A stretch of 20,423 nt of DNA from Ascoidea tarda (nom. inval.). Lineage: Eukaryota; Ascomycota; Saccharomycetes; Ascoideales; Ascoideaceae. The stretch is taken from contig JAKTTS010000282.1 of assembly GCA_030560485.1 (NCBI GenBank), forward strand, positions 1 through 20,423. Reading direction: 5' to 3'. A program made the position numbers and the translations under genes. The notes beneath the pieces are model-generated. The model searched no databases and was not told the origin of the DNA. It was given only the letters and a program-made list of their open reading frames with translations. Shown one piece after another: positions 1-8,663 of this stretch (its first letter is position 1; every line of letters begins with the position of its first letter).

Positions 1-83
1 GGAGGAAAGCGTTTGCACTCTGGACATGTCAAAATCACATTCAAATTGGGACCTTCGTACACTTCTTCGTCGAGCATGGACAT
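1..83 (-). CDS. SUA7: Transcription initiation factor TFIIB, N-terminal end (partial)
   Basis: Only the first 27 codons lie inside the window; the gene runs off the left edge. The minus-strand frame starts with ATG at 83 (a second in-frame ATG is at 77) and contains GPNLNVILTCPECKRFP. This matches the N-terminal zinc-ribbon start of yeast TFIIB, where GPNLN precedes a hydrophobic strand and the first Cys-x2-Cys pair (TCPECK). TFIIB recruits RNA polymerase II to TBP-bound promoters in the nucleus. In this family the zinc ribbon is followed by the B-reader and two cyclin folds, which are not visible here. The frame is closed upstream by a TAA, so the start at 83 is the first one available without splicing. 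The call rests on a short but distinctive motif. A different zinc-ribbon protein is possible but less likely. Confidence 0.8.
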   Translation of the reverse strand, partial: MSMLDEEVYEGPNLNVILTCPECKRFP

Positions 84-1159
84 GACTGGTATGAGAGATA
101 GACACTGCTGGCTCTTCAAGCTCCTCACCAAGAAGAAGCAAAACTGCCTGATTTAAAACCAAAGAGGCGAACGTTACCCGGCCATGGAAGCAGCTTTCTG
201 TGCTTCTTCCTCTGAAGGGGCTTTTGCTTCTTGAGACGTTTTTGGTGCTTGTGATGGAGAAGAGGAGATGCTGGATGGTAGTTTCCTGCGAAACTAGATG
301 TATTATGTAGATTATATAATAGTATATCAGGAAATAATAAATAATAAATAATTAGTAGAAAAGACAATCAAAAAAACTAGTAATAACTTTGTTTTATACA
401 ATGAAAACACAACAATTAAGTGAAACAAAACCATTGGATGAATTGATTTATAAAAACAAAAAAAAGAAGGGAATCTGGAAATTAAAATGAAAGTATTTGA
501 GAAAAATAATTAAAAACAAAAACTTTTTTGATAAACAGCATTTGTAATTCAACAAAATATAAAATATGATATCAACAAGACAAAAACAGCATTTGACAAT
601 GGACGTAAAAACATAACAAAAACAAATTATCAACAATAATCAAAAAATTCAAGGATAAACAAATGAAATATTTAACAGAAAGTAAAAATAAAAGTGATGG
701 TAAAAAGAAAAAACTTTAAGAATAGAATAATGTAAAAAAATAAACGGTAAGAAGAAATTTTTTAGAAGCATGAGGAATTTCAACAAACAAAAAACAAAAA
801 AAATGAACTATTGCCTTTTTTTGTTTAGATAAATAACAGATTTCTTTTTTTTTTCTTTTTTTTCTTTTTTTTTTGACTTTTCTTGTAATTTTTCAAAAAA
901 TTTTTTTTTGGGATTTTTTTCTTTCTTTTTTTTTTTTAAAAAAAAACACTAGAAACTTATTTCTCTTCCATGTTTAGAAATAGAAAACAAAAACAAACAA
1001 TATAAGATAAGATAAAATAAATATTTTAAAATATGACAGTTAAAGATATTGATGAATAAATAAGAAAAAGCACAAGCACACTCACACACACAAACAGATA
1101 AGAAAACGAAAAAAATATTAAGAAGTAATTTAAAAAGAAAAAAAAAATGATGGAAAAAA
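84..1159. other. Intergenic region between NAM8 3' end and SUA7 start
   Basis: This stretch of about 1.1 kb separates two genes on the minus strand and should hold the NAM8 3' end signals and the SUA7 promoter. About 84-300 has more balanced base composition and is probably SUA7 leader or promoter. About 300-1159 is extremely A-rich on the plus strand, with long A and T homopolymers around 840-950 and 1135-1148. Several short open frames occur on the minus strand, but they are low-complexity and lack recognisable features. No gene was found. Confidence 0.6.
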
Positions 1160-3331
1160 TTAAGCATAGATGAAGCCATTATTACCCTCAACTCTATCCA
1201 ATCTTGCATCTCTTGATAAACCATATAATTCATTTAATTGAAATTGAGAGCTGGAGCCTGAACCATTTAATGAATTGTTGATCATGAGATTCATATCAAA
1301 CCCTCCATTATTCATATTGTTGTTATCGTTAGCATTATTATTTGAGATTAAAATAGAGTTATCAACAAGATTGCCAGAGTTATTTTGTAATTGATCAGAA
1401 TTTGAAATCGAATTAGAAATAAATGAAATTGAATTTGGATCTGTATTCAACATACTAACATTAGAATTATTAGCAACATTTTTGTTATTGTTGTTATTAT
1501 TTAAACCATAAGGGGCATAAATTGAAGGAGCTTGAGGTTGAGAAACATACCTATTATTACTACCAGCAGCAATATTTGGATTATTATTTAGAGCATTAAT
1601 GTTACTTAGATAATTTTGTAGGTTTTGGTTATTAATGCTTGAGCTTCTGCCCCAGCTCAATCTGATTCTGGTGTTGCCAATTGGGTAACCTTGCATTTTT
1701 TGAATAGCCAGTTCAGCAGATGAGCGCAAAACGTATTGGACAAAGCCACAATTTTTATTTTGTAGGACTTTGACATAAATAATTTCACCAAAAGTCAGAA
1801 AGTGAGATCTCAATAGTTGTTCAGAAACGGATGAATTTAAACCACCTATAAAGACAGTTGTGTTATTTGGATCAGTTGATTGGTTTAAAGGGGGTTGAGA
1901 TTGAGGAGCTGAATAAGGTTGAACTAAGGAAGAATTTAAGGAGTTAGAGCTTCCTAGCAAGCTATTAGTAGAGGCCGAGTTTCTGAGTACGTTATTGTTG
2001 CTGTTGTTGTTGTTATTTCCGGAAGAGATAGCAGGGCCACCAATGCTATTATTAGATAGGGAGAGGTTTAAATTTGGATTTGAGGAGGAATTTTTAGGAA
2101 CAGCGGTTGAGACTCTAATGGGTCTTCCATGAATTAAACAACCATTCATTTCCAATAGGGATCTTTTTTGTTCGTAGTCGTTTCCAAACCTAACGAAACC
2201 ATAGCCCTTTGAGGAACCGGTGAGTGGGTCCATCATAATTTTAACGCCGACAACAGAGGAGTATTTGGCTCTAAAGGCTTCAAATAATTCAGATTCTTTA
2301 ACGTCAGCGGCCAAATCACCAACAAACACAGATATTTCTTGCTGTTGTTGCTGCTGCTGTTGTTGCTGTTGAATTTGGTTTTGAAAGATATTATTGGGGC
2401 TAGCATTTGAAGCGTTGGCGGTATTGTTACCTGAGTTGGAATTGGGATTTGAGTTGGTGTTGGAGTTGGAATTGGAGTTGTTTAGGTAGATTGAGGATTG
2501 GTTTGTTGGTGTCGAAGTGCCGCCAGAAGCCCAGTTTAGTTTGAAGACTCGATCAGTATTTGGGATGTTCAAGCCATTGTGCATTATAGCTCTTGAAGCA
2601 TTTAGATTTGAACCGAAATCGACAAAACAGTAACCAGCGTTTAAGGTGGTGAAGGAGGGATTACCAGACTGGTCTAGAGATGTGTTGCGATCTTTGATTA
2701 GTTTGATGGCGGTTGGGATTTCGCCGACAGAGTTCCAGATGGATTGGATGGTGTTTTCATCCCATCTGGTGTCTAGTTCGCCCATCCATAGCTGAGATTT
2801 CTCGCGAACATTTGAGATGTTTTGAATGGGTTGAGAGTTTTGTAAGGATTGTAGGTTTTGGATGTTTTGGATATTTTGAACGTTTTGAACATTTTGAACG
2901 TTTTGAACATTTTGAACGTTTTGGGCACCTTGAATGTTTTGAATGTTTTGGAAATTCTGTAGATTTTGAAGGTTCTGGAGACTTTGAAGGTTTTGGATTT
3001 CACGGATTTGGATTGAAGTGATGTTTTGTTGAGGAGGATTGAATTGAAGATTTAAAGGGGAATTTTGAGAAACTGGAGAGATTGGTTGAATTGGAGAATA
3101 TTGTTGGAAGTTGTTTGAGTTTGAAGTGGCGGCAGAGAATTCTGGTGATAAGGAGACTAGTGAGGATTGTTGTTGGTGTTGTTGTTGGTTTTTTTGGTTT
3201 TGTGTTGATTGAGAAGATTGGCTATTTTGAGTTGATTGGCTGTTTTGGCTGAGTTGGATTTGGTGGTTCAGCTGGTTTTGGGAGGATGAGTAAGAGTACA
3301 TGTTGTTTGAATTTTTATTAAAAGTAGACAT
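1160..3331 (-). CDS. NAM8: Nam8-type RNA-binding protein with three RRMs (U1 snRNP splicing factor)
   Basis: This 723-residue protein has three RNA-recognition motifs at about 180-268 (SQLWMGELD ... GYCFVDF), 334-411 (SVFVGDLA ... GYGFVRF) and 491-562 (TTVFIGGLN ... CGFVQYV ... RLSWGR). The order, the third-RRM signature DPNNTTVFIGGL and the extreme C-terminus RVEGNNGFIYA resemble S. cerevisiae Nam8/Mre2. Nam8 is a U1 snRNP subunit that stabilises U1 at weak 5' splice sites and is needed for meiotic splicing with Mer1. The protein is longer than the roughly 520-residue S. cerevisiae one because of Gln/Asn-rich N-terminal, inter-RRM and C-terminal segments. These include a run of [hydrophobic]-Gln-Asn tripeptides at about 111-172 and 11 Gln just before RRM2. 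It starts at the first ATG (MSTFNKN) and ends in TAA. The related Ngr1 is the main alternative, and the C-terminal motif favours Nam8. Confidence 0.87.
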   Translation of the reverse strand: MSTFNKNSNNMYSYSSSQNQLNHQIQLSQNSQSTQNSQSSQSTQNQKNQQQHQQQSSLVSLSPEFSAATSNSNNFQQYSPIQPISPVSQNSPLNLQFNPPQQNITSIQIREIQNLQSLQNLQNLQNFQNIQNIQGAQNVQNVQNVQNVQNVQNIQNIQNLQSLQNSQPIQNISNVREKSQLWMGELDTRWDENTIQSIWNSVGEIPTAIKLIKDRNTSLDQSGNPSFTTLNAGYCFVDFGSNLNASRAIMHNGLNIPNTDRVFKLNWASGGTSTPTNQSSIYLNNSNSNSNTNSNPNSNSGNNTANASNASPNNIFQNQIQQQQQQQQQQQEISVFVGDLAADVKESELFEAFRAKYSSVVGVKIMMDPLTGSSKGYGFVRFGNDYEQKRSLLEMNGCLIHGRPIRVSTAVPKNSSSNPNLNLSLSNNSIGGPAISSGNNNNNSNNNVLRNSASTNSLLGSSNSLNSSLVQPYSAPQSQPPLNQSTDPNNTTVFIGGLNSSVSEQLLRSHFLTFGEIIYVKVLQNKNCGFVQYVLRSSAELAIQKMQGYPIGNTRIRLSWGRSSSINNQNLQNYLSNINALNNNPNIAAGSNNRYVSQPQAPSIYAPYGLNNNNNNKNVANNSNVSMLNTDPNSISFISNSISNSDQLQNNSGNLVDNSILISNNNANDNNNMNNGGFDMNLMINNSLNGSGSSSQFQLNELYGLSRDARLDRVEGNNGFIYA
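2815..3000 (-). repeat. Degenerate 9-bp tandem repeat encoding (x-Gln-Asn)n in NAM8
   Basis: On the minus strand, 9-bp units encode hydrophobic-Gln-Asn triplets (LQN, FQN, IQN, VQN) about twenty times in succession, upstream of RRM1. The central VQN units are nearly identical at the DNA level and the flanking ones are diverged. This is consistent with recent slippage in the middle of an older array. Confidence 0.85.
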
Positions 3332-3464
3332 GATATGAATGAGATGAGATGAGATGAAATGGATGAATTTGGTAGAGATAAAGAAGATTGATTGATTGGT
3401 TGATTGATTAATTAATATAATATTTATAGTATAATTTAATTTTTAAATTGGAATAAATTGGAAT

Positions 3465-3496
3465 AAATTAAATTAAATTAAATTAAATTAAATTAA

Positions 3497-3523
<27 letters not shown>
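3465..3523. repeat. Simple repeats (AAATT)7 then (GATT)6
   Basis: Seven AAATT units (3465-3499) run directly into six GATT units (3500-3523), upstream of NAM8. This looks like ordinary microsatellite sequence. Confidence 0.95.
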
Positions 3524-3527
<4 letters not shown>

Positions 3528-3759
3528 TGAAATACTTTTGATATATTATATTGGATAAATTTAGGGTGATTAATCGAATGAGACAAAGAGAAAACAAAAG
3601 AAAACGATGAGACCAAGATATAAATCAGCTAAAGAGGTAGGTAGAGAGAAATAGATAGATAGATTAATGGATAAAGAGAAAGAGAGTAGGAAGAATGATT
3701 GATATGAATAGTATAATTAGGATGGGATGGATAATAGTATAAAGATAGTATAAAGATAG

Positions 3760-3789
3760 TTTAGTTTAGTTTAGTTTAGTTTAGTTTAG
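3760..3789. repeat. Simple repeat (TTTAG)6
   Basis: Six perfect TTTAG units lie in the NAM8 upstream region. Confidence 0.95.
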
Positions 3790-4083
3790 TCAAGAACAAG
3801 AAACAGGAAAGAATAAAATAGAGTAGAAGAATAGAATTAACTGGAAAGAGAAAGAAAGAAAACGTAATTTTTTTAAAACAAAAAAAAAACTATCAAAAGG
3901 AACAAAAAAAACTAGAAAAATTGGAGTGAAATGAAATAAAATAAAATGAAAAGAAGTGAAATAAAATTGAATGAGATAAGTTAAATGAATAATAAAAAAA
4001 CCTGTGTGCTGTAGTATGAGAATATATGAAGAATAGTGTATTAATAAAATGAGTAAGAATGGAATTAATGGATAGTTGAGATT

Positions 4084-4162
4084 GGAATTGGAATTGGAAT
4101 TGGAGTTGGAGTTGAAATTGAAATTGAAATTGAGACTGGAATTAGAATTAGAATTGGAATTG
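4084..4162. repeat. Hexanucleotide repeat (GGAATT/GAAATT/GGAGTT)n
   Basis: About thirteen 6-bp units varying around GGAATT lie in tandem upstream of NAM8. The units differ by single substitutions, suggesting an older array than the neighbouring microsatellites. Confidence 0.85.
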
Positions 4163-4343
4163 AGCAGTTCAACAAAAGGATTTAATGAGTATTGTTAGAT
4201 ATTGGATATTGGATGGATACTGAGTATATAAAATATTAAAGAGAAAATATTGAATAGTGCAAAGATTGCTAAATAGTGGATAGAGATGGAAGTTGAATGG
4301 TGAGAGATTTTTGAGATTGACGATTGAGAGAGAATTGTTTGGG

Positions 4344-4351
4344 TATATATA
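4344..4351 (-). promoter_or_regulatory. TATA box candidate (TATATATA) for NAM8
   Basis: A TATATATA core lies between GC-containing flanks. Reading leftward it is followed by a CT-rich stretch, the usual arrangement of yeast TATA and start-site regions. The distance to the NAM8 ATG is about 1 kb, which would imply a long leader, so the assignment is tentative. Confidence 0.4.
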
Positions 4352-4439
4352 GAGGAGGGAGAGAGAGCTTTGAGTTTTTTTAGGTTTTTTTTCTCAAACA
4401 AAATTATTGCCTAAATCTTGGATTGAAGGTGAGAAAAAC

Positions 4440-5560
4440 CAAATACCAAGGGAAAAAGCGAGGTAATCGAGGTGGATGAGTGTGAGTATCCGAGATATGG
4501 ACAGAGAGGAAGAAGAGAAAGGAGGACGAGAAGGACGAGAGTCTGCGCAGTGCTTCTGTGGTGCTTCTGGGGGTTTCTGGGGGTTTCTGTGGTGGATCTG
4601 GCGACAGAGAGAAAGTAACAGTGAGGGAACAAGAGCAAGAGAAGAACAAGAGTGGAAGCAAAGTAACAGGGAAAGCGCACATTTATAAGTGCCCTCCAGA
4701 GCAGAGAAGATGGACAGCTCAGGCCAACAAAAGCAGCGATTGCTAGTGCACCTCTCTATTGTCGCTTACTGGGCCATTACCTGAGAACAAGCTCAAGTTA
4801 GATGCAAAAAATTCACCTTTTGGATCTGAGCAAAAGCGCTGCAGCTGCTCTGGCCTTCGCTCGCAGGCGTCTGAAGCCTTGCCCCAGGCCATCCCCAACA
4901 GCATCACCACCACCACCATCATCCAGCAGCAGCAGCAACACCACCATCGCCACAACCACCAACTCCTTCTTCCTTTCTCTGCCTCTCCTGCTACCTTTGC
5001 CTCCCTGGTGCGCTTCCGTCCATCTTAGTGCTCCCTTACCGAACAGCACCCGCTTTCAGCACGCCGTTTCACTTCGCTTTGCACAGACCACTTTGCTACC
5101 GGGACACAGGCCCGCCAGGCTCTCGCCCCTGTGCAACCGCAATCATGTCTGCTATTGCAACTCCACACAGCGTAGTCGCACCCAGAAAACACCTGCCTCT
5201 TCTGCTCTGCTGTGATTTCAAATCCGCAGTAAAATAGTACCGCCAGCAAAACCACATGGAATGCTCTGCTGCCATTGGCAGAACGCTCACTGCAACTGTC
5301 TGCTGAGCAATTGCAGCTGTCTGGATTGAATCTGTTTAGTCTACTGAGTCCTTTGAGTCAGTTGTCTCCTGTGTTTCATTTCACTCACGTTCACTCCCTT
5401 CAATGGCGAGCACATCAAAACACTCTGTTTCTGGCCTTTTATCGCTGTGGTTATCCTCAACCACTGCAATGGTGCCACCAGAAATTCTGCTTCCAAAAGT
5501 ACCTATTTTTAAATCTTCTCAAGCAACACGATCAGCAAGAAAATTGACCAAGTGGTAACC
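4440..5560. other. GC-richer intergenic island without convincing ORF
   Basis: About 1.1 kb stands out from the AT-rich surroundings by much higher G+C content. The left part (4440-4680) is purine-rich on the plus strand. From about 4860 rightward the plus strand becomes C/T-rich, with CAC/CAG/CCA-rich simple sequence at 4903-4965. Open frames occur on both strands (for example plus 4802-5215, 137 codons). They overlap each other, are Ser/Pro/Leu-rich and resemble nothing recognised. A TATA-like TTTATAAG is at 4682, followed at 4710-4784 by a 24-codon ORF. No intron signals were seen. It could be a regulatory region, a long leader, or a noncoding RNA gene. No conserved U1, U2, U4, U5, U6, SRP, RNase P or MRP signature was recognised. 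Confidence 0.5.
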
Positions 5561-6999
5561 TTCTGCAGCTGATCTTTTACCAGGAATTTTTCAGATGATG
5601 CATCCAAATTAACAAAATCACATGACACAGAATCTGCAGCTCTTCAAAAGTTGTTCAATGCACTTTTCTTCTCCTTTATGTTCTTCCCGTTCATATTTTC
5701 ATATTTTCTCTTTTCTCTTTTCTCTTTTTTTCTCTGTTTTTTTTAGCTTGTTTTGTTTTCCAAGTAACTATTCCGACCGTCCCCTATTTGATATCGGTAT
5801 ATGTGTCAACATCAGAATCATGAAAAGCAATACCATCACCATCATCGCATTACTTTTCACAATACTCTATACAATTTCAACCACACATTGGAAAATAAAT
5901 TAGTTTTCTTGGATATTTATAATTATTATTAGCGATTAATATCCATTATTTCCCTTTTGCTGTTTTCTGCGCTTGTTTATCAATGTTAATCATTGAAAGA
6001 CAGGATTAAGGATTCTTTATGACATTTGAACACAGTAACTTTAAACAGCAAGTGACAAGCTTATTTTCAAACTTCGTTGCAATCGATGCCATTTTGGCTT
6101 AGTTTTAAAATAAGGTTCCGATTTATACTGCAATCCTAGACAGGCAAACGCTGCTCTGAAAAGCCAAGTCCTATTTCATATCATCATATCACTCCAATTT
6201 CTGGATCGATTCCGTACCCGTGTTATCGGGAGTCTCTTGCTATTACACCGCAAATTGCTTTGCAAATATAGGAATATACCATAATAATATGCATCCCAAC
6301 TAATATGACTAATATATACGAATATAATCAATACACTCCATAATCCATTCAATACAATCAACACAGCCAATACAGTTAATCCAATCCTTTATTTATCGAT
6401 CTTCATTCTACTTCACCTTGTTTTATCGTGTTTTATCTTTATCTTTCTTCACTAAAAAATAAATCTTTTCTAAATCCAAATAATTATTTATTTATCATTC
6501 AATTTTATACGCAATTAAATTTCATTCAAAATTTTGTTATTACATTATTATTATAATATTGTATTTAATACAATTTAATTTAATTAAATTTAGTTAATTT
6601 AATTTACAATATTTCATATCATTTCATAATATAAAATAATATAATATAATAATATAATAATATAATAATATAAAATAAATTAATAAAATATTTCACAATA
6701 TTTCATATTCAATAATCTCATGCAATTTTTCATGCAGTTTTTCATACAAATTTTATCTTGTTACAATCTCAATCGCTATTAGCATGTTTCTAATTTAATC
6801 CTGCACTCCTAATAGAATATGTACTTTATATTTTTTTAATTTTTTTTTTAATTTTTTTCTTAATTTTTAATCCCAGTTTCCAATTTCCACTTTCCAGTTT
6901 CAAGTTCCCTTTTCTAAATTCAATAATCATCCAGCAAAAAAGTTAATTAAATAGAAAAAAACACGGATTCACGTGCCTTGATTTTTTTAGATACTCCAT
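5561..6999. other. AT-rich intergenic stretch
   Basis: No gene was found. A T/C homopolymer-rich stretch lies at about 5690-5750. A nearly pure A/T block lies at about 6480-6720, with AATAT/ATAAT repeats and several TTAATT palindromes. T/A homopolymer runs lie near 6830-6870. The very AT-rich block could act as a replication origin or nucleosome-free region, but no defined ARS or centromere element was identified. Confidence 0.45.
6970..6975. promoter_or_regulatory. CACGTG E-box (Cbf1/bHLH-type site)
   Basis: A palindromic CACGTG hexamer lies about 790 bp upstream of the Asn-rich gene's ATG. Yeast Cbf1 and Pho4-type bHLH factors bind this core. It is only a short match in a long intergenic region, so function is uncertain. 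Confidence 0.25.
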
Positions 7000-7765
7000 C
7001 CATACTCTCATATTCTCATATTCTTCATATTTCCACTTTTCTTGTACTTCTTTCTGCTCTTTCCAAAATCCTCTAAAATCTTATCATATCCGCCTTTGGC
7101 GGATCCACGCAACCATCCGATCTCACTCCTACCATCCCAGCCTCCACCTTCACAGCACCATCCTTTGTCTTCTATTGTCTCGTGCCCAGAACCCTCTCTA
7201 TTGCGCCACTCTCTTCTCTTCTGATACCGCGGACACGTTGCTACCTCGTTCCGCATCCCACAGGTCTCTCTCAGACCTCTTGCTTCTCATGGATCTCGCA
7301 AAAATATTCTCCTTTCTCTCCAAACCTTGCCTGCGCTACTCTTGACCCCACCCAACCTTGCAGCTCCATCTCTTGTCCACCCTCAACCGTGCGCTGCCTG
7401 CAGCCCCCGCTTTATCTCAACATATGCCCGCAGACCCAGTTTATCTTCTTTTGCAGGTCCTCCTGCTATGGCCACCACCGTTCTGCTACACACAGTTTGC
7501 TATCCACCACCCGTTTCCTGTTTGGGATCTGTTCTTGCTTCTGGAAAAGGGAAACAATAAAAGACCAAACAATAAGACAATAAGATCAAAAATCAATTAG
7601 TCCATTAATACCATTGAAAAATAAAAATTAAATTAAAACAATCCTACTTCCTCTTGTTCTTCATTAATATCGAACCACCATAGCTACCCCCTTCCTGCTC
7701 CCTTACTGATCCATATTTCCCTTACTTCTCACATTTACCTTTTTCTTCTCCAAACAAGCACCAAC
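7000..7765 (+). promoter_or_regulatory. Pyrimidine-rich upstream region of the Asn-rich gene
   Basis: The plus strand is strongly C/T-rich and GC-richer than its surroundings from about 7080 to 7540, and then A/T-rich up to the ATG at 7766. C/T-rich tracts on the coding strand are usual in yeast core promoters and leaders. The overlapping plus-strand frames here (7182-7583, 7327-7560 and 7358-7600) look like by-products of low stop-codon density. A perfect 7-bp inverted repeat is at 7088-7104, and a 6-bp hairpin (AGGTCT-CTCTC-AGACCT) lies at about 7262-7278. Confidence 0.45.
7088..7104. promoter_or_regulatory. Perfect inverted repeat ATCCGCC-TTT-GGCGGAT
   Basis: Two 7-bp arms are separated by TTT. 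The arms contain CCGCC and GGCGG, so the site resembles the paired CGG/CCG half-sites of fungal Zn2Cys6 dimers or GC-box motifs. The position, about 660 bp upstream of an ORF, fits a regulatory site. Which protein would bind is unknown. Confidence 0.35.
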
Positions 7766-8602
7766 ATGAATAACAAAACGACTTTTAAAATTCCAAAGTT
7801 ACAACTAAATTCAAACATTAGCTCCAACATTAATTTCAGCATCAACACAGACATCCATGATAAAATTGACAACAACACCAACACTGGCTTTATTATCAGC
7901 AATCCTACTCCTACTCCCAACCCCAACCCCAACCCTAACCCCAATCCTAATAATAACAATAGTTTAGAAAAAACTCAATCGGTCTATAATTTCATTAACC
8001 TCAATAACAACTTCAGCTCGAAATCCGCTTTAAAACACCACAAAAAAAATCCAACCTCAATCAATAATCAATTTCATTCAAATATCTTCCAAAAAGGTAA
8101 TTCACTCAAAACCTCTTCTGATTCAAATTTTCCAATCTCTCACAACAACAATAACAACTCCAATAACCACAAAAATTCCCCAATTTTAATTTCTTCAATG
8201 AGTGTTAAATCTTCCACTCCATCCAATGAATCCATTATATCCACAGCTCCCAAAATGATCCCCCATAAAGAATCAACCTATAACTACACTTCTGCTATGC
8301 CAATATCCACAAAACCTCTGTTCAACGTCTCCCTTAAAAAGACTAAAAACAACAATCTTAAAAAGTTTAAAGATCAAAAGAAAAACGAGTATTCCCACTT
8401 GAATTTAATTGATACTGATATCAATAATAACAACATATTTAATCGAATCAACAACACTAATAACCATATCAGTACCAGTACCAATACCAGCAGTAACAAT
8501 TCTAATAATATCAATAATACTATTAATAACAACAATAGCAATAATACTATCAATAATAACAATAGCAATAATACTATCAATAATAACAATAGCAATAATA
8601 CT

Positions 8603-8663
<61 letters not shown>

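Larger units (their letters stand above)
3332..4400 (-). promoter_or_regulatory. NAM8 upstream region / probable long pyrimidine-rich leader
   Basis: There is no gene in this kilobase upstream of NAM8. The plus strand is strongly purine-rich, so a NAM8 transcript would have a C/T-rich leader. It is dense in short tandem repeats: AAATT and GATT units at 3465-3523, TTTAG units at 3760-3789 and GGAATT-like hexamers at 4084-4162. A TATATATA element lies on the minus strand at 4344-4351, about 1 kb before the NAM8 start, and is followed by CT-rich sequence, as in many yeast initiation regions. A 68-codon minus-strand frame at 4195-4401 is not convincing as a gene. Confidence 0.45.

Noticed and set aside
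125-367. 80-codon minus-strand ORF
   Set aside because: It lies in the probable SUA7 leader, in a different frame from the TFIIB start. The composition is basic and irregular, and no family was recognised.
2713-3021. Plus-strand FERFEHF-type repeat ORF
   Set aside because: It is an antisense shadow of the x-Gln-Asn repeat in NAM8.
4710-4784. 24-codon ORF starting shortly after the TATA-like TTTATAAG
   Set aside because: The spacing is suggestive, but the peptide is too short and unrecognised, and no splice donor follows it. It may be an upstream ORF at most.
4802-5215. 137-codon plus-strand ORF in the GC island
   Set aside because: It is Ser/Pro/Leu-rich and low-complexity, it overlaps equally long frames on the other strand, and it has no domain or conserved motif. 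It is more likely a by-product of higher G+C.
5433-5445. GCCTTTTA resembling the U5 snRNA loop
   Set aside because: The bases after it do not continue the U5 loop, there is no flanking stem, and no Sm site was seen.
6176-6190. ATGATGA on the minus strand as a C box of a C/D snoRNA
   Set aside because: No CTGA D box was found at a suitable distance, and there is no terminal stem.
6480-6720. Very AT-rich block as a point-centromere CDEII
   Set aside because: No adjacent CDEIII-like CCGAA element was found, and the E-box at 6970 is too far away and lacks the CDEI flank.
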